Source: CBDCUW01 sp965222745 (lineage in GTDB: Bacteria; Planctomycetota; Planctomycetia; Pirellulales; Pirellulaceae). From it: 64,000 nucleotides of DNA. Position numbers and translations under genes: made by a program. Location of the stretch: NCBI GenBank assembly GCA_965222745.1, contig CBDCUW010000004.1:2604001-2668000 (forward strand), read 5' to 3'. How positions within the stretch are numbered: position 1 is the stretch's first letter; the number at the start of each line of letters is the position of its first letter. This document shows, one piece after another, positions 25,934 through 34,423 of this stretch. The notes beneath the pieces were generated by a model, which saw only the letters and a list, made by a program, of their open reading frames with translations, was not told the DNA's origin and did no database searches.

Positions 25934-26711
25934 GGCGGGATGAATCCTTGCGGGAGATAAATTTCAGAAAGGGATGGCACAGACCAATGCGATCACTAGC
26001 CAAAAATCCGGAGGTTGCGGCAACGAGGCGTTGTGTATCAGAGTAAGCGTGGCATGAGAGACCACATAACGGAAAAAATATCATAGAACTTCGTTTTGTC
26101 TCCGCAAGCTTCTTTGGCTGTTCGGCAGTGTGGATTAAGTTTTCTCGTTGTCGCCGAACGGGCTGCTCATCCAACCGTTCGGGCGGAGGCTGCGTTTCGA
26201 CGACAGATTTCTCATCGGATTGCAGCTGGATACCACGGAATTCCACAAACCGCAGCGGCCGCGCTCGCAATTCGAAGCGCCCGATTTTTGGTCCGCCGAG
26301 GTCGAATTCGAAATCGATCGCAATGACGTTGGATTGATCAATGTCGAATCCCGCCGCCGATCGGGATTCACAACCACCGCGCCCGGTACTTCGTACTTTC
26401 TCGCCCCTTCGGGACCGCGAACCTTCGAACGCACGGCCGCACCCTGCGCAAAACCCATCTATCGAGGCGAACCTTCGCAGATAGCTTCGAACAAAGTCGA
26501 AACCCGCTTGGCGGAACTTACCAGCCCGACCCGTTTTGATTTCGATGTGTCGTAGTGCTTGCATATCGCTAGATCCGTAGTCGGCAAAATCCAATTTCAG
26601 TCGACAGTCGACGAGGTGGATGTGCCCTTCCCAGAGACGCTCCGCAGGCGCGGCGGTGGTAAGCGAAACCACGATCGCCATTGTCACGGCGCATTGATTG
26701 AAGATTCTCAT
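25920..26711 (-). CDS. Hypothetical exported protein (263 aa), uncertain
   Basis: The frame starts 17 bp after the oxidase stop with a convincing signal peptide (VTMAIVVSLTTAAPAERLW) and a normal-looking first 60 residues (LDFADYGSSDMQALRHIEIK). From about residue 70 it becomes Arg- and Gly-rich, resembling antisense sequence, and an opposite-strand frame at 26148-26555 has a higher third-position GC. Its last 14 bp overlap the start of the WD40 lipoprotein. I treat the N-terminal part as probably real and the middle as possibly frameshifted. Family not recognised. Confidence 0.4.
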   Translation of the reverse strand: MRIFNQCAVTMAIVVSLTTAAPAERLWEGHIHLVDCRLKLDFADYGSSDMQALRHIEIKTGRAGKFRQAGFDFVRSYLRRFASIDGFCAGCGRAFEGSRSRRGEKVRSTGRGGCESRSAAGFDIDQSNVIAIDFEFDLGGPKIGRFELRARPLRFVEFRGIQLQSDEKSVVETQPPPERLDEQPVRRQRENLIHTAEQPKKLAETKRSSMIFFPLCGLSCHAYSDTQRLVAATSGFLASDRIGLCHPFLKFISRKDSSRHVET

Positions 26712-26728
26712 TCGATTCTCGATCTGTA

Positions 26729-28198
26729 CTACGTGGTTGAATCAGTTTGTCGATTGAGCAGCGTTTCTACCCATGGATTGTGGAACCTGCCATCTGGATC
26801 GGCATTGGTGCAGACGTCCTCGAATCGGCCCATTGCAGGATAAAGCCCCCAAAGTTCGTCAGGGGATAGAGGGCAGAGCTTTCCCCAGTGTGGTCGGGCC
26901 CCGAACAAGCGAGCCATGCTTTTCGCTAGAAGCTTGGCAAAGTCGTCGAATGGCTTTCGGTTTGATCCGCGGTGGTAGTTCGTTAAGGTAATCGAGTACC
27001 AGGCGGATTTTGATGGGCTGTTGGCTTCATCGCAGAATTCCGAAAATGGCGACACGCCTGCACTGCTTGCCATCGAGATCAGCGTGTCATCGGGCAAGAC
27101 TTTGCGGACACAGATTGGATAGTGGTGGCAATACTTTCCACGCAACTGATCGAGCGATTCATCGCAATTCGCTTCCTCGAGCTGAGCTCGAAAAGTTTCG
27201 TCAGGCTGGATTGTGCTCTCCCCCGCAGCACAAAGTGCATGCTGCAGGAATTCGAGCGCAGCCTCCAACCGGTCCCGTGGCACGAACAATTCGATCTCCA
27301 CGTGTCGGAATAGTTCGTGCTCCATGACCAACTGGGTCGTTGACTCTGCGACGAATCGACCGTTCCGGATTACGAATGTTGGCAGTACCCAGCGAAACAG
27401 AGTTTGTATCCAAGCGTGAATGCGAATGATCCTCACCGCCAAAAGAATCAACAGGTGCATCGCGATGTCGAGAGCGAAGAATCGATACCACCTGTACAAA
27501 GGCGAAGTGCGAGATGCTTTGGCGTCCACCTCGCGACGATGCTGGACCATGTAAGTCCAACGCCAGGGGACCAGGTAAAACTGCTGCAGTGGGTAATCTT
27601 TCTCTGCGTCCAGGACCTCGTCCAGATTGTCATACTCCCGGAAATGCTCCTCCACGCGATACCTCGGGCGACACTTCATCGTGACGCTAAGGATGACACC
27701 CACACAGCCCAATGAGCATCGAGCGGCACGAAGTTCGTCCCCAGACTCAATTTCGTCGATGACTGCCTTTCCACTGTACCGGTCGTAACGCGCGACACGG
27801 ATGCTCGTAACGTAATGTGAAAGCGAGTGGCGTCCGGAACCGTGCGTGCCTGTGGAGATTGCGCCGGCCAGGGACTGTTCGGTGATGAACCCCACCGATG
27901 GCAACGTCCAGTTCTGTTCTTCCAGTTCCGCCAGAAGATGTTTGATCTGGCAGCCCCCGCCGGCCCGCGCAACCGCCGAATCGTCGACGGCGCTCAGTTG
28001 AACGCCGTTCAGGTACCGCAGGTCCAGCAGCACATCGTCGCACTGCAGCGTCTTGCTCCAAGAATGAAGCCGCCCGACACAGCGGATTTGCCTCCCCTTG
28101 TTCTCATCAAGAATCTCGATCACCTCCCGCTCACATCTGGGGGCGTACATCGAGCGCGGTGCGAGTGTAATGTTGCGGCCAAAATTCAATTGCTTCAT
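26729..28198 (-). CDS. FAD-linked sugar-1,4-lactone oxidase-like protein
   Basis: A 489-residue oxidoreductase of the D-arabinono-1,4-lactone oxidase/L-gulonolactone oxidase group. ATG 28198 starts MKQLNFGRNITLAPRSMYAP. The FAD-binding PCMH domain shows RCVGRLHSWS, LLDLRYLNGVQ, GGCQIKHLLAEL and SVGFITEQSLAGAISTGTHG SG-type FAD contacts. The C-terminal substrate domain contains VEIELFVPRDRLEAAL and ends with the ALO signature HWGKLCPLSPDELWGLYPAM. Unusually, residues about 235-285 form a hydrophobic helix pair (IAMHLLILLAVRIIRIHAW), suggesting membrane association. The usual His for covalent FAD attachment is not obvious to me. Divergent from the ECF sigma gene (148 bp). Confidence 0.85.
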   Translation of the reverse strand: MKQLNFGRNITLAPRSMYAPRCEREVIEILDENKGRQIRCVGRLHSWSKTLQCDDVLLDLRYLNGVQLSAVDDSAVARAGGGCQIKHLLAELEEQNWTLPSVGFITEQSLAGAISTGTHGSGRHSLSHYVTSIRVARYDRYSGKAVIDEIESGDELRAARCSLGCVGVILSVTMKCRPRYRVEEHFREYDNLDEVLDAEKDYPLQQFYLVPWRWTYMVQHRREVDAKASRTSPLYRWYRFFALDIAMHLLILLAVRIIRIHAWIQTLFRWVLPTFVIRNGRFVAESTTQLVMEHELFRHVEIELFVPRDRLEAALEFLQHALCAAGESTIQPDETFRAQLEEANCDESLDQLRGKYCHHYPICVRKVLPDDTLISMASSAGVSPFSEFCDEANSPSKSAWYSITLTNYHRGSNRKPFDDFAKLLAKSMARLFGARPHWGKLCPLSPDELWGLYPAMGRFEDVCTNADPDGRFHNPWVETLLNRQTDSTT

Positions 28199-28346
28199 GT
28201 TCGCGGAAAGTCCGTCGGGCGTGATAAGCTGGATCCCACTACAAATAGCGTGGCCGATGCGCAACCGATGCGCGAAAAACAGAAGTTTTCGCGAATTCCG
28301 CGCACCATCGGATGTGCAACGTCGCTTTCAAGACCAGGAAGCCTCC

Positions 28347-28922
28347 ATGGAACAACCCGAAAACGGAGCAGAAAGTGAATTGGAAAAGGCATTACAGCGG
28401 TTTCGACCCGTGCTCGTAACGCTTGCCGAGGCAATGATTTCTCCCGCCTATCGAGGTGATATAGAAGCATCGGACCTGGTGCAGCAAACGCTCCTGGAGG
28501 CGCACACGGGTGCCGGTGTTCTCGATCCGCTGGACGAAGGACCGTTTTTTGGCTGGCTGAGAAAAGCACTCCAAAATAACCTGCTCGACGCTGTTAAACG
28601 TCTAAACACACAAAAACAAAATGTCAGTCGAAGAGTTCGAGAGTCTGAACTTGAAGAGTCCTTTGTGCGTTTGGAGCAAGTGCTGGCCGCGGATGAGACG
28701 TCCCCGAGCCAATTGGCTTCTCGCAATGAACAGATCGCAGCCATGCTGTCGTCGCTTCAAGAGCTACCCGACAACCAGCGAATGGCGGTCATCATGAAAC
28801 ACCTGCAAGGCTTTTCGCTTAAGGAGGTCGCAGCATTCCTTGGCCTATCGGAGTCCGCCACGGCGGGACTGCTTCATAGGGGAAGACAGAATCTCATTCG
28901 TCGAATGGGTGAAGAGCGATGA
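28347..28922 (+). CDS. ECF-type RNA polymerase sigma factor
   Basis: A 191-residue sigma-70 family factor. The start at ATG 28347 follows a purine-rich CAGGAAG; the frame is open upstream but lacks a start with a binding site. Region 2 is PVLVTLAEAMISPAYRGDIE, ASDLVQQTLLEAHTG and GPFFGWLRKALQNNLLDAVK. Region 4 is LQELPDNQRMAVIMKHLQGF, SLKEVAAFLGLSESATAGLL, HRGRQNLIRR, a complete helix-turn-helix. Its stop overlaps the kinase start as ATGA, a common planctomycete pairing in which the kinase is proposed to control the sigma factor. Contrast with the truncated chimera 4 kb away. Confidence 0.93.
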   Translation: MEQPENGAESELEKALQRFRPVLVTLAEAMISPAYRGDIEASDLVQQTLLEAHTGAGVLDPLDEGPFFGWLRKALQNNLLDAVKRLNTQKQNVSRRVRESELEESFVRLEQVLAADETSPSQLASRNEQIAAMLSSLQELPDNQRMAVIMKHLQGFSLKEVAAFLGLSESATAGLLHRGRQNLIRRMGEER

Positions 28923-30514
28923 ATGGGGCCGATATTCGAGCAACCGGCCCCCGGACGCCGCTGACCGACGTCGAGCTTGCTGAACTCGAACGAGCGATGG
29001 AGTCCGCAGACTCAGACCGGGGTTCGGACAATAGATCAGTCCTTTGCAGAGAGTACTCTGACGCGTATCAGAAGATTGACCTGCTCGCGGCGCCGATCCG
29101 ATCAGCAATCGCCTCGGTCGATGAGCCGCCTTTGCTACCAGACTATGAAGCGCTGACAGAATTAGGTCGCGGCGGGATGGGGATCGTTTATCGCGGTTTC
29201 CACAAAAAGACTCAGCGACAGGATGCGATCAAGGTCATCCGTCGTGATCGACTGGCAGGGATGTCGAGCGACACAGTGAAGCTAATGCAGTTGCAATTCC
29301 AGCAAGAATCGAAACTGGCTGCCCGAGTCGCCCATGAACATATCGTTCCGATCTACCAGGTTGGAGAAATCGATGACCAGCCGTGGTTCTCCATGCAGTT
29401 GGTCGAGGGGGAGAACTTGCGCGCACTTGCTCAGGGAGGCGCAATCGCTCCGGAGCGAGCTGTGCGATACATCGAAGCGATTGCCCGCGCTGTCGACGCG
29501 GTTCACCGTCACGGCATCATTCACGGCGACATCAAACCACACAACGTATTGGTGGAAAGCGAAACCGATCGCCCGATGATCACCGACTTTGGGCTGGCCG
29601 ACTTCGACGCGAGGTATTCGCGCGACGTCCTCGGAGGCGTTGTCGGGACGCCCGCTTATATGGCCCCCGAGCTAGCGAGGGCCGCACTGCAAGGTGAAAC
29701 ACCCGATGACGTCGCGGCGGTCCGATCCGTTGCATCTGACATCTATTCCATTGGAGCCACACTTTGGTCTGCATTGACTGGACGTTCTCCATGCGACGAC
29801 CGTCGCAATCCTCGGCAACACCTGACGGACGTCGCCAACGGGAATCTCGAATTTAGAGTGGAAGCGAGCCACACAATTCCGCCGCCGCTCTCTCGAATCG
29901 TCGACAAATGCGTGGCACCGGATCCTGCGCAGCGTTACTCGACGGCCGCCGAACTCGCCGATGACTTATCATCGTGGCTCTGCCGCCCTCATTGGAATCA
30001 GTACTTTCCTGGGCTTCGCAGCCTACTGTGGATGGTGATCGCTCCGATAATACTGCTGAGTGGGATTGGCGTTTGGGGGCTGCGTCAAATCGAGGCTCAC
30101 GAAGGATGGACCTGGCTTCTGATCTTTGCCGGCTACGGACCACTTTTCGCAACCTTTCTCGCCAGCGGTCGTGGCACTCGCGCAGGTCAACAAGCACGAC
30201 GGGAGCTGTGGTCAATTTGGACCGGTCATCTGGTAAGCACATTCGTTTGCATGGTTGCCTTACGCATCTTGTGCAATCCAGACTTCGGTCTAACACTGGC
30301 ATTCTTCTACCCCTGCTGGGCTGCTATTTCGTCGCTGGTGTTCTTTGCCAAGAGCGGCAACTTCTGGTCGGCGTATCGCTGGGTTGGAGTGTTCTGGTCA
30401 TTGGTTGCGGTCCTGCTGGCATTCACCCCCAGCCCGTCAATCGTGTTCAGTGTCTTCGCGGCACTAACTTGCGTTGTAATCGCGAAGGGTGATCGTTCAT
30501 TCCTCAATCTGTAA
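28919..30514 (+). CDS. Membrane Ser/Thr protein kinase (Hanks type)
   Basis: A 531-residue kinase. The N-terminal 75 residues are helical and may contact the sigma factor. The kinase domain covers about 78-345: Gly-rich loop GRGGMG (83-88), Lys105 in AIKVI, catalytic loop HGDIKPHN with Asp204 (the usual HRD Arg is Gly) and DFG at 223-225. It is therefore probably active but of the non-RD kind, not needing activation-loop phosphorylation. APE-like MAPELARAAL follows. The C-terminal third has about four to six membrane helices (LLWMVIAPIILLSGIGVWGL; IVFSVFAALTCVVIA) instead of a sensor domain. Translationally coupled with the sigma gene, and 20 bp before the next gene. Confidence 0.93.
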   Translation: MNGADIRATGPRTPLTDVELAELERAMESADSDRGSDNRSVLCREYSDAYQKIDLLAAPIRSAIASVDEPPLLPDYEALTELGRGGMGIVYRGFHKKTQRQDAIKVIRRDRLAGMSSDTVKLMQLQFQQESKLAARVAHEHIVPIYQVGEIDDQPWFSMQLVEGENLRALAQGGAIAPERAVRYIEAIARAVDAVHRHGIIHGDIKPHNVLVESETDRPMITDFGLADFDARYSRDVLGGVVGTPAYMAPELARAALQGETPDDVAAVRSVASDIYSIGATLWSALTGRSPCDDRRNPRQHLTDVANGNLEFRVEASHTIPPPLSRIVDKCVAPDPAQRYSTAAELADDLSSWLCRPHWNQYFPGLRSLLWMVIAPIILLSGIGVWGLRQIEAHEGWTWLLIFAGYGPLFATFLASGRGTRAGQQARRELWSIWTGHLVSTFVCMVALRILCNPDFGLTLAFFYPCWAAISSLVFFAKSGNFWSAYRWVGVFWSLVAVLLAFTPSPSIVFSVFAALTCVVIAKGDRSFLNL

Positions 30515-30534
30515 ACCAAGGAGCCACGAGTTCA

Positions 30535-31335
30535 ATGCACCAGTCACGCAGATATCTGTTCGCAATACTGAGCTGTCTTTTGGTGACCAGCTGTTCGTTT
30601 CGAGCGCAGGCTCAATCGGAAGATGACAGCGCACGACTCGAACAGAATGCCGAAGAAAAGCGGCGGAAACGCATGCACAAGTTTGCGGAGTCCCACAAAG
30701 TGGTCGTGGTGGGCGCAAACGAAAAGTCCAAGCTCCATGACACCCCTCTTTTCAGCTGGGCGAACCCGCAACGTCGAGCCATCGGAGGTGCACTGTACAT
30801 GTGGACTCATCAGGGCCGTCCGATCGCAACGATCGGACTGTGGACCTACGCAGATATCAAGGACAGCTACGAGTATCAGTCTCTACATGATGGCGCATTG
30901 AACGTCAGTTGCGAATCCGCACGGAGTTGGAATCCCAGGACTCCTGGTATCAGCTTTAGACCGATTCCAGATTGCGTCGCCCCAGGTGTTAGCAAATCGG
31001 TGCGGTTGATCCAGATGCGGAAAATCGCTCGAGACCGTTTCTCGTCAGTTCTGCAGAAGGATACTCAATTACGGCTGCTGCCTCAGCCAATCTACCGCTA
31101 CGACGAACTTCCCCCCGGCGTCCAGGACGGCGCTATGTTTTCGTTCGCACTGGGTACTGATCCGGAATGTCTTCTCATCTTCGAAGCTCGGTTCATCAAC
31201 GAAAAACCTCAATGGTACTACGCCTTCGGCAGCCAAACATCGTACCCCGTCCGAGGAAGCTTAGACGGCAAACCCGTATGGTCGAATCGAAACCGCGGTG
31301 ACTCGTTTAGAATGCACGATTTCAGCGGCCAATGA
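30535..31335 (+). CDS. Exported hypothetical protein downstream of sigma/kinase pair
   Basis: A 266-residue protein beginning with a signal peptide or lipobox (YLFAILSCLLVTSCSFRAQA; Cys20). A charged helix follows (RLEQNAEEKRRKRMHKFAE), then a globular domain with GGALYMWTHQGRPIATIGLW, YEYQSLHDGALNVSC and YRYDELPPGVQDGAMFSFAL. Exported proteins with this sort of sequence are widespread in planctomycetes as hypothetical proteins. With only 20 bp after the kinase it is the third member of the operon and a possible target or sensor of the pathway. Function unknown. Confidence 0.75.
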   Translation: MHQSRRYLFAILSCLLVTSCSFRAQAQSEDDSARLEQNAEEKRRKRMHKFAESHKVVVVGANEKSKLHDTPLFSWANPQRRAIGGALYMWTHQGRPIATIGLWTYADIKDSYEYQSLHDGALNVSCESARSWNPRTPGISFRPIPDCVAPGVSKSVRLIQMRKIARDRFSSVLQKDTQLRLLPQPIYRYDELPPGVQDGAMFSFALGTDPECLLIFEARFINEKPQWYYAFGSQTSYPVRGSLDGKPVWSNRNRGDSFRMHDFSGQ

Positions 31336-32025
31336 CCATGTGTAATCCACCACCGGTGTGCTGATCCTGAGGCACGGAAACGCAATTCAATGTTTCGTGT
31401 TGCCGCAGGCAATGTGCTTTTCTTTGGCCAATATGCCTGTGACTGTGCCCACGCACGAAGCGATTTCCGTTCTGCGCGTCGGTGCCTCTCGCGCGAGCAC
31501 ACCGAAGCGTTCTACGTCTTGAGCTTTGAGCTATCGGGCGATGCAACTTCGGTCGCGAAGAAAAAGCAGTTCAAGCCGTCGGTCCGCGCGACCGCTGTAG
31601 TATGGTGAATCGAGCCCAAACCGAGAAACAGTGGGATTCTGATCGAAGGAGAACACGGGGACCTGCCATGTCTCAATCCAACTCTGGCGATCAACTGGTG
31701 AGATTGGACTACGCGGCTTGGGGCTACAAAGGAACTTGGAATCGACGGTGTCGAAGGGGCTGATTGCGACATCCTCGACGCTTCGGTCGCCTTCAGGTAT
31801 GCGAGTTAGCCTGGAACGCGATCTGCGGGCGCCGAACTGTGCGGGCGCCGAACTGCTATCTCGCAGAATGCGCCGTTGAGAAATGCGATGTGCAGACCGA
31901 AAAATGGATTGAGATCGGGGCTGCAGCGTGGTGCCAGCACAACTCATCTCAAATACAACTCAATGCTGCGACAGAGTCTCGTGAGCGACGCGAATATCAC
32001 CCCGCCGCGACGCACGATGGTCGTG
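31336..32025. other. 690-bp gene-free stretch with a 16-bp tandem duplication
   Basis: No frame here has a convincing start, length and composition. The only structure I see is a perfect tandem duplication of TGCGGGCGCCGAACTG at 31824-31839 and 31840-31855. The stretch separates the sigma/kinase operon from the convergent defence operon. Confidence 0.4.
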
Positions 32026-32805
32026 TTAAACTAGGTGATCCGCATGCGTTTTCAGCAGCTGTCGTGCTCCTGGTCCGCTGACCCACATCCCAAAGTTGCG
32101 ATGATCGGTGGGTGGAGTTGGCTTTCCAAACCAATCAAAGCTTCCAATAAAAACGAGATTCTCACCGATCACGGCAGCACTGCCACGAAACCCGTTCTCG
32201 CATCGAAACTTCACTCCGATTTCCTCCGCACGCCGCTTCGAGACGGAATCTGGGATTTGGTCACTCGATACTACCGAGAGGTTGTGACCAGAATTGCACC
32301 ACCGCTCGGCGAGCGTGAATCCGGGTCCAGAAATGTCGTCGTTCCAGCGGTCGACAAAGAACACTGCGCACTCTTTGTCCCGGTCGTCGGGTATACGCAA
32401 CGAGCGGGCAAGTGTTGGTACATAGTGTTGGTCTTCAACAGTTCCGCAATAGAAGACGGTGTTGTTCTCTTCATCTTGGATAGAGTGTCCCTGCTCGTCA
32501 AGATCGTCAGCCTGATTGCGCAGGCGTGTGGGATTGTAGCTGCTTCCGGGACGATTAGTCCGTTCAATCATGTCAGCGACGTATCGTGAAACACTTGCAA
32601 CGACGCCAGGCCCCGTCGTTAGGGCTGACAACGAATCATACCGCGCCAGTCCGACCCATCGATGAGACCCAAGAACGACCTCCGGTCCGCTCGCTGGATC
32701 ACTGATCATCAAGTTCCATCGAAGTCCCGTCGGAGATACGCCAACGTTTAGCCTACCCGGAACTGCCGACTGCGACGCTTCCTCAAGGACCCTTAGTTTT
32801 TCAAG
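32026..32805 (-). pseudogene. mkoB-like PLD-family gene, 3' part cut off by the insertion sequence
   Basis: The frame continues the PLD-like gene beyond the insertion: ALEKLRVLEEASQSAVPGRL, NVGVSPTGLRWNLMISDP, EVVLGSHRWVG, then AAVIGENLVFIGSFDWFG. The two VVLGS/VFIGS blocks correspond to the two halves of a PLD-type fold, but the HxK residues expected before them are replaced, so I see no intact HKD motif. It ends at 32026 after 259 residues. Joined after removal of the insertion and one TGCGGT copy, the phase matches codon for codon with the part at 34418-35608. A weak TTG at 32712 is the only possible internal start. Confidence 0.8.
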
Positions 32806-32811
32806 TGCGGT
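32806..32811. repeat. Target-site duplication, left copy
   Basis: TGCGGT directly flanks the insertion sequence; the identical copy is at 34418-34423. Confidence 0.8.
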
Positions 32812-34417
32812 CGGGTGCGGTCCGCTTGATGCGCGGTGAACACAGTGATTTTAGCGGTCTCCGCGGGGCATCAGGTCAGCGACAGTCGGTTTTGACTGAA
32901 GCCATTTCTCATACACTTTGCTCCAAATCTTGCTCAACAGAATACAACGAAGTGTCATGACTTGCTGGCCTCCTTCGCGATGCCATCGCATTCCCGAAAG
33001 CTTCATCCGTTCACTGACAATCTGCTTGCATGCCGATTCGACTACCCCGCTACCGATCGGGTAATTGTGGGTACGGGCATCTGCGTAATCCATGAATCGC
33101 TTGTACCGGCGAAGGTACTTCTCGGCTTTCTCTGCATCACTGGCGTGTGACGATTTGTAACCGTGTTCCGATTTCATCTTCGCGATCGAACGCAACACAC
33201 GACCATGCCCGCCTGGTTCAAGCAGCAACGCTCGCGTTCGCGAAAGCCAGTCTGCTCGGGATTCTTTCTCGAGCTTCAGGGCATCAGCGATGATCGTCAG
33301 ACGCTCGCTGGCATGGTAGTAATCAACGACACGCGTGATTTTGATTCGACTACCATCAACGAAAAATTTCCGAAGCACATTCTTCCAGTATGCGGTCTCG
33401 ATTTTGCCGGCGTCGGTCACGTAAACGATTTCGGGAAGATCGTCGCCACACGCTTTTACCACCGCCGTCAGAAGTGAAGTCAAATCGCTTGAAAGTGTCT
33501 CCTGATTCGCTTCCGGTGTTCGTCCCAGATACACCGTGCCTAGCTTTTTGCCATCGCTCAAGACACTGATGCAAGCAACACCGGCCATTTCAAAGAAACT
33601 CCACGGAGCCAGGCCGAGGGCAACACCATCGCGACTGACCGAAAGGACGGCAGTGCCGCCACCAGAGCGTGCTTGTTCGATCAGTTCGGTCAACTTGGTT
33701 ACCTGAGCTTCCTCGCGCAGCGGTTCCAGCGAGCAAGTAAGCGTCTGCGTCAGCTTGCGCAACTTCTCATTGCCGATCGAAACTCCAAACCGATCCCGAA
33801 TCATCTCTCGCGTACGGCCTTGTGTGCTGCCAGCGGTAGCAAATTGCCTACCGATGAGGTTCGCCACCGCGGGCGTAAATCCGTGTTCAATTCCCAGCAG
33901 TTGCTCCAAAGGAAAGAGCAATTTGCCGTCACGCCCTTTGCGGTAACGAGCACGTTGAAACGAGATTTCGCCGAACGACGTCACAATGTTGCTCCGCAGG
34001 CTCTTGGCAGCCAATCGTCGGAAATTCTTGCCGTTGTGCTTCACTGTACCCGGCATCCGCTCGATTTCCGGTTCAAGGCTCGCAACAAGCCACCCGATGA
34101 CTTTTCGAGCAAATTCCCGCACGCAGTTGGCCAGCCGATTCTCCAACGTAAACATTCTGGCCGCCGAGACGGCGCCGGACACAAAATCGCGGACCAATTC
34201 AACGACCTTGGAGGTCAATTCGGCAGCGAACTCGGTTACCGAATTTGAAATTTCTTTCTCTGCGATTGTGCGAACAAGGCTTCCTGCCTTAACTTGAGCA
34301 TCCATGAGGTTTCCTTTTGAGCTGTCTGCCTGAGAACAAACAGTTTCCTTGAGGAAGCCTCTTTTTGTGTAGACCAATCACTCCGTCAGATCAGGCGCAT
34401 TACGCAGATCACACCCG
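32812..34417 (-). mobile_element. Insertion sequence, ISKra4-like, 1606 bp
   Basis: A complete element with one transposase gene. The ends are imperfect inverted repeats: the left end reads CGGGTGCGGTCCGCTTGATG and the right end, on the minus strand, CGGGTGTGATCTGCGTAATG, matching at most positions over about 22 bp. It is flanked by a 6-bp direct repeat TGCGGT. It inserted into the PLD-like gene in the same transcriptional orientation. The intact transposase and the clean duplication suggest recent insertion. Confidence 0.88.
32851..34305 (-). CDS. ISKra4-family-like transposase
   Basis: A 484-residue DDE-type transposase. ATG 34305 is chosen because AAAGGAAA lies about 8 bp upstream; the frame continues 24 codons further. 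An N-terminal segment and a zinc/DNA-binding-like region precede the catalytic core: first Asp in SVSRDGVALG, second Asp in IVYVTDAGK and Glu in PIGSGVVESACKQ. MRWHREGGQQVMTLRCIL near the end is typical of this family. Length is normal for the group and the gene looks intact, ending 40 bp from the element's end. Confidence 0.9.
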   Translation of the reverse strand: MDAQVKAGSLVRTIAEKEISNSVTEFAAELTSKVVELVRDFVSGAVSAARMFTLENRLANCVREFARKVIGWLVASLEPEIERMPGTVKHNGKNFRRLAAKSLRSNIVTSFGEISFQRARYRKGRDGKLLFPLEQLLGIEHGFTPAVANLIGRQFATAGSTQGRTREMIRDRFGVSIGNEKLRKLTQTLTCSLEPLREEAQVTKLTELIEQARSGGGTAVLSVSRDGVALGLAPWSFFEMAGVACISVLSDGKKLGTVYLGRTPEANQETLSSDLTSLLTAVVKACGDDLPEIVYVTDAGKIETAYWKNVLRKFFVDGSRIKITRVVDYYHASERLTIIADALKLEKESRADWLSRTRALLLEPGGHGRVLRSIAKMKSEHGYKSSHASDAEKAEKYLRRYKRFMDYADARTHNYPIGSGVVESACKQIVSERMKLSGMRWHREGGQQVMTLRCILLSKIWSKVYEKWLQSKPTVADLMPRGDR

Positions 34418-34423
34418 TGCGGT
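34418..34423. repeat. Target-site duplication, right copy
   Basis: TGCGGT, identical to 32806-32811, immediately outside the insertion sequence end at 34417. Confidence 0.8.

Noticed and set aside
26148..26555. 135-codon plus-strand frame with high third-position GC
   Set aside because: It starts with TTG, lacks a binding site or recognised domain and conflicts with the minus-strand gene at 25920-26711. I keep it only as a reason to lower confidence in that gene.
31824..31855. Tandem 16-bp duplication considered as a CRISPR or iteron array
   Set aside because: Only two adjacent copies with no spacers; a simple tandem duplication.
31531..31947. 138-codon minus-strand frame in the gap before the defence locus
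   Set aside because: Arg/Ser-rich, no domain, no ribosome binding site; indistinguishable from chance.
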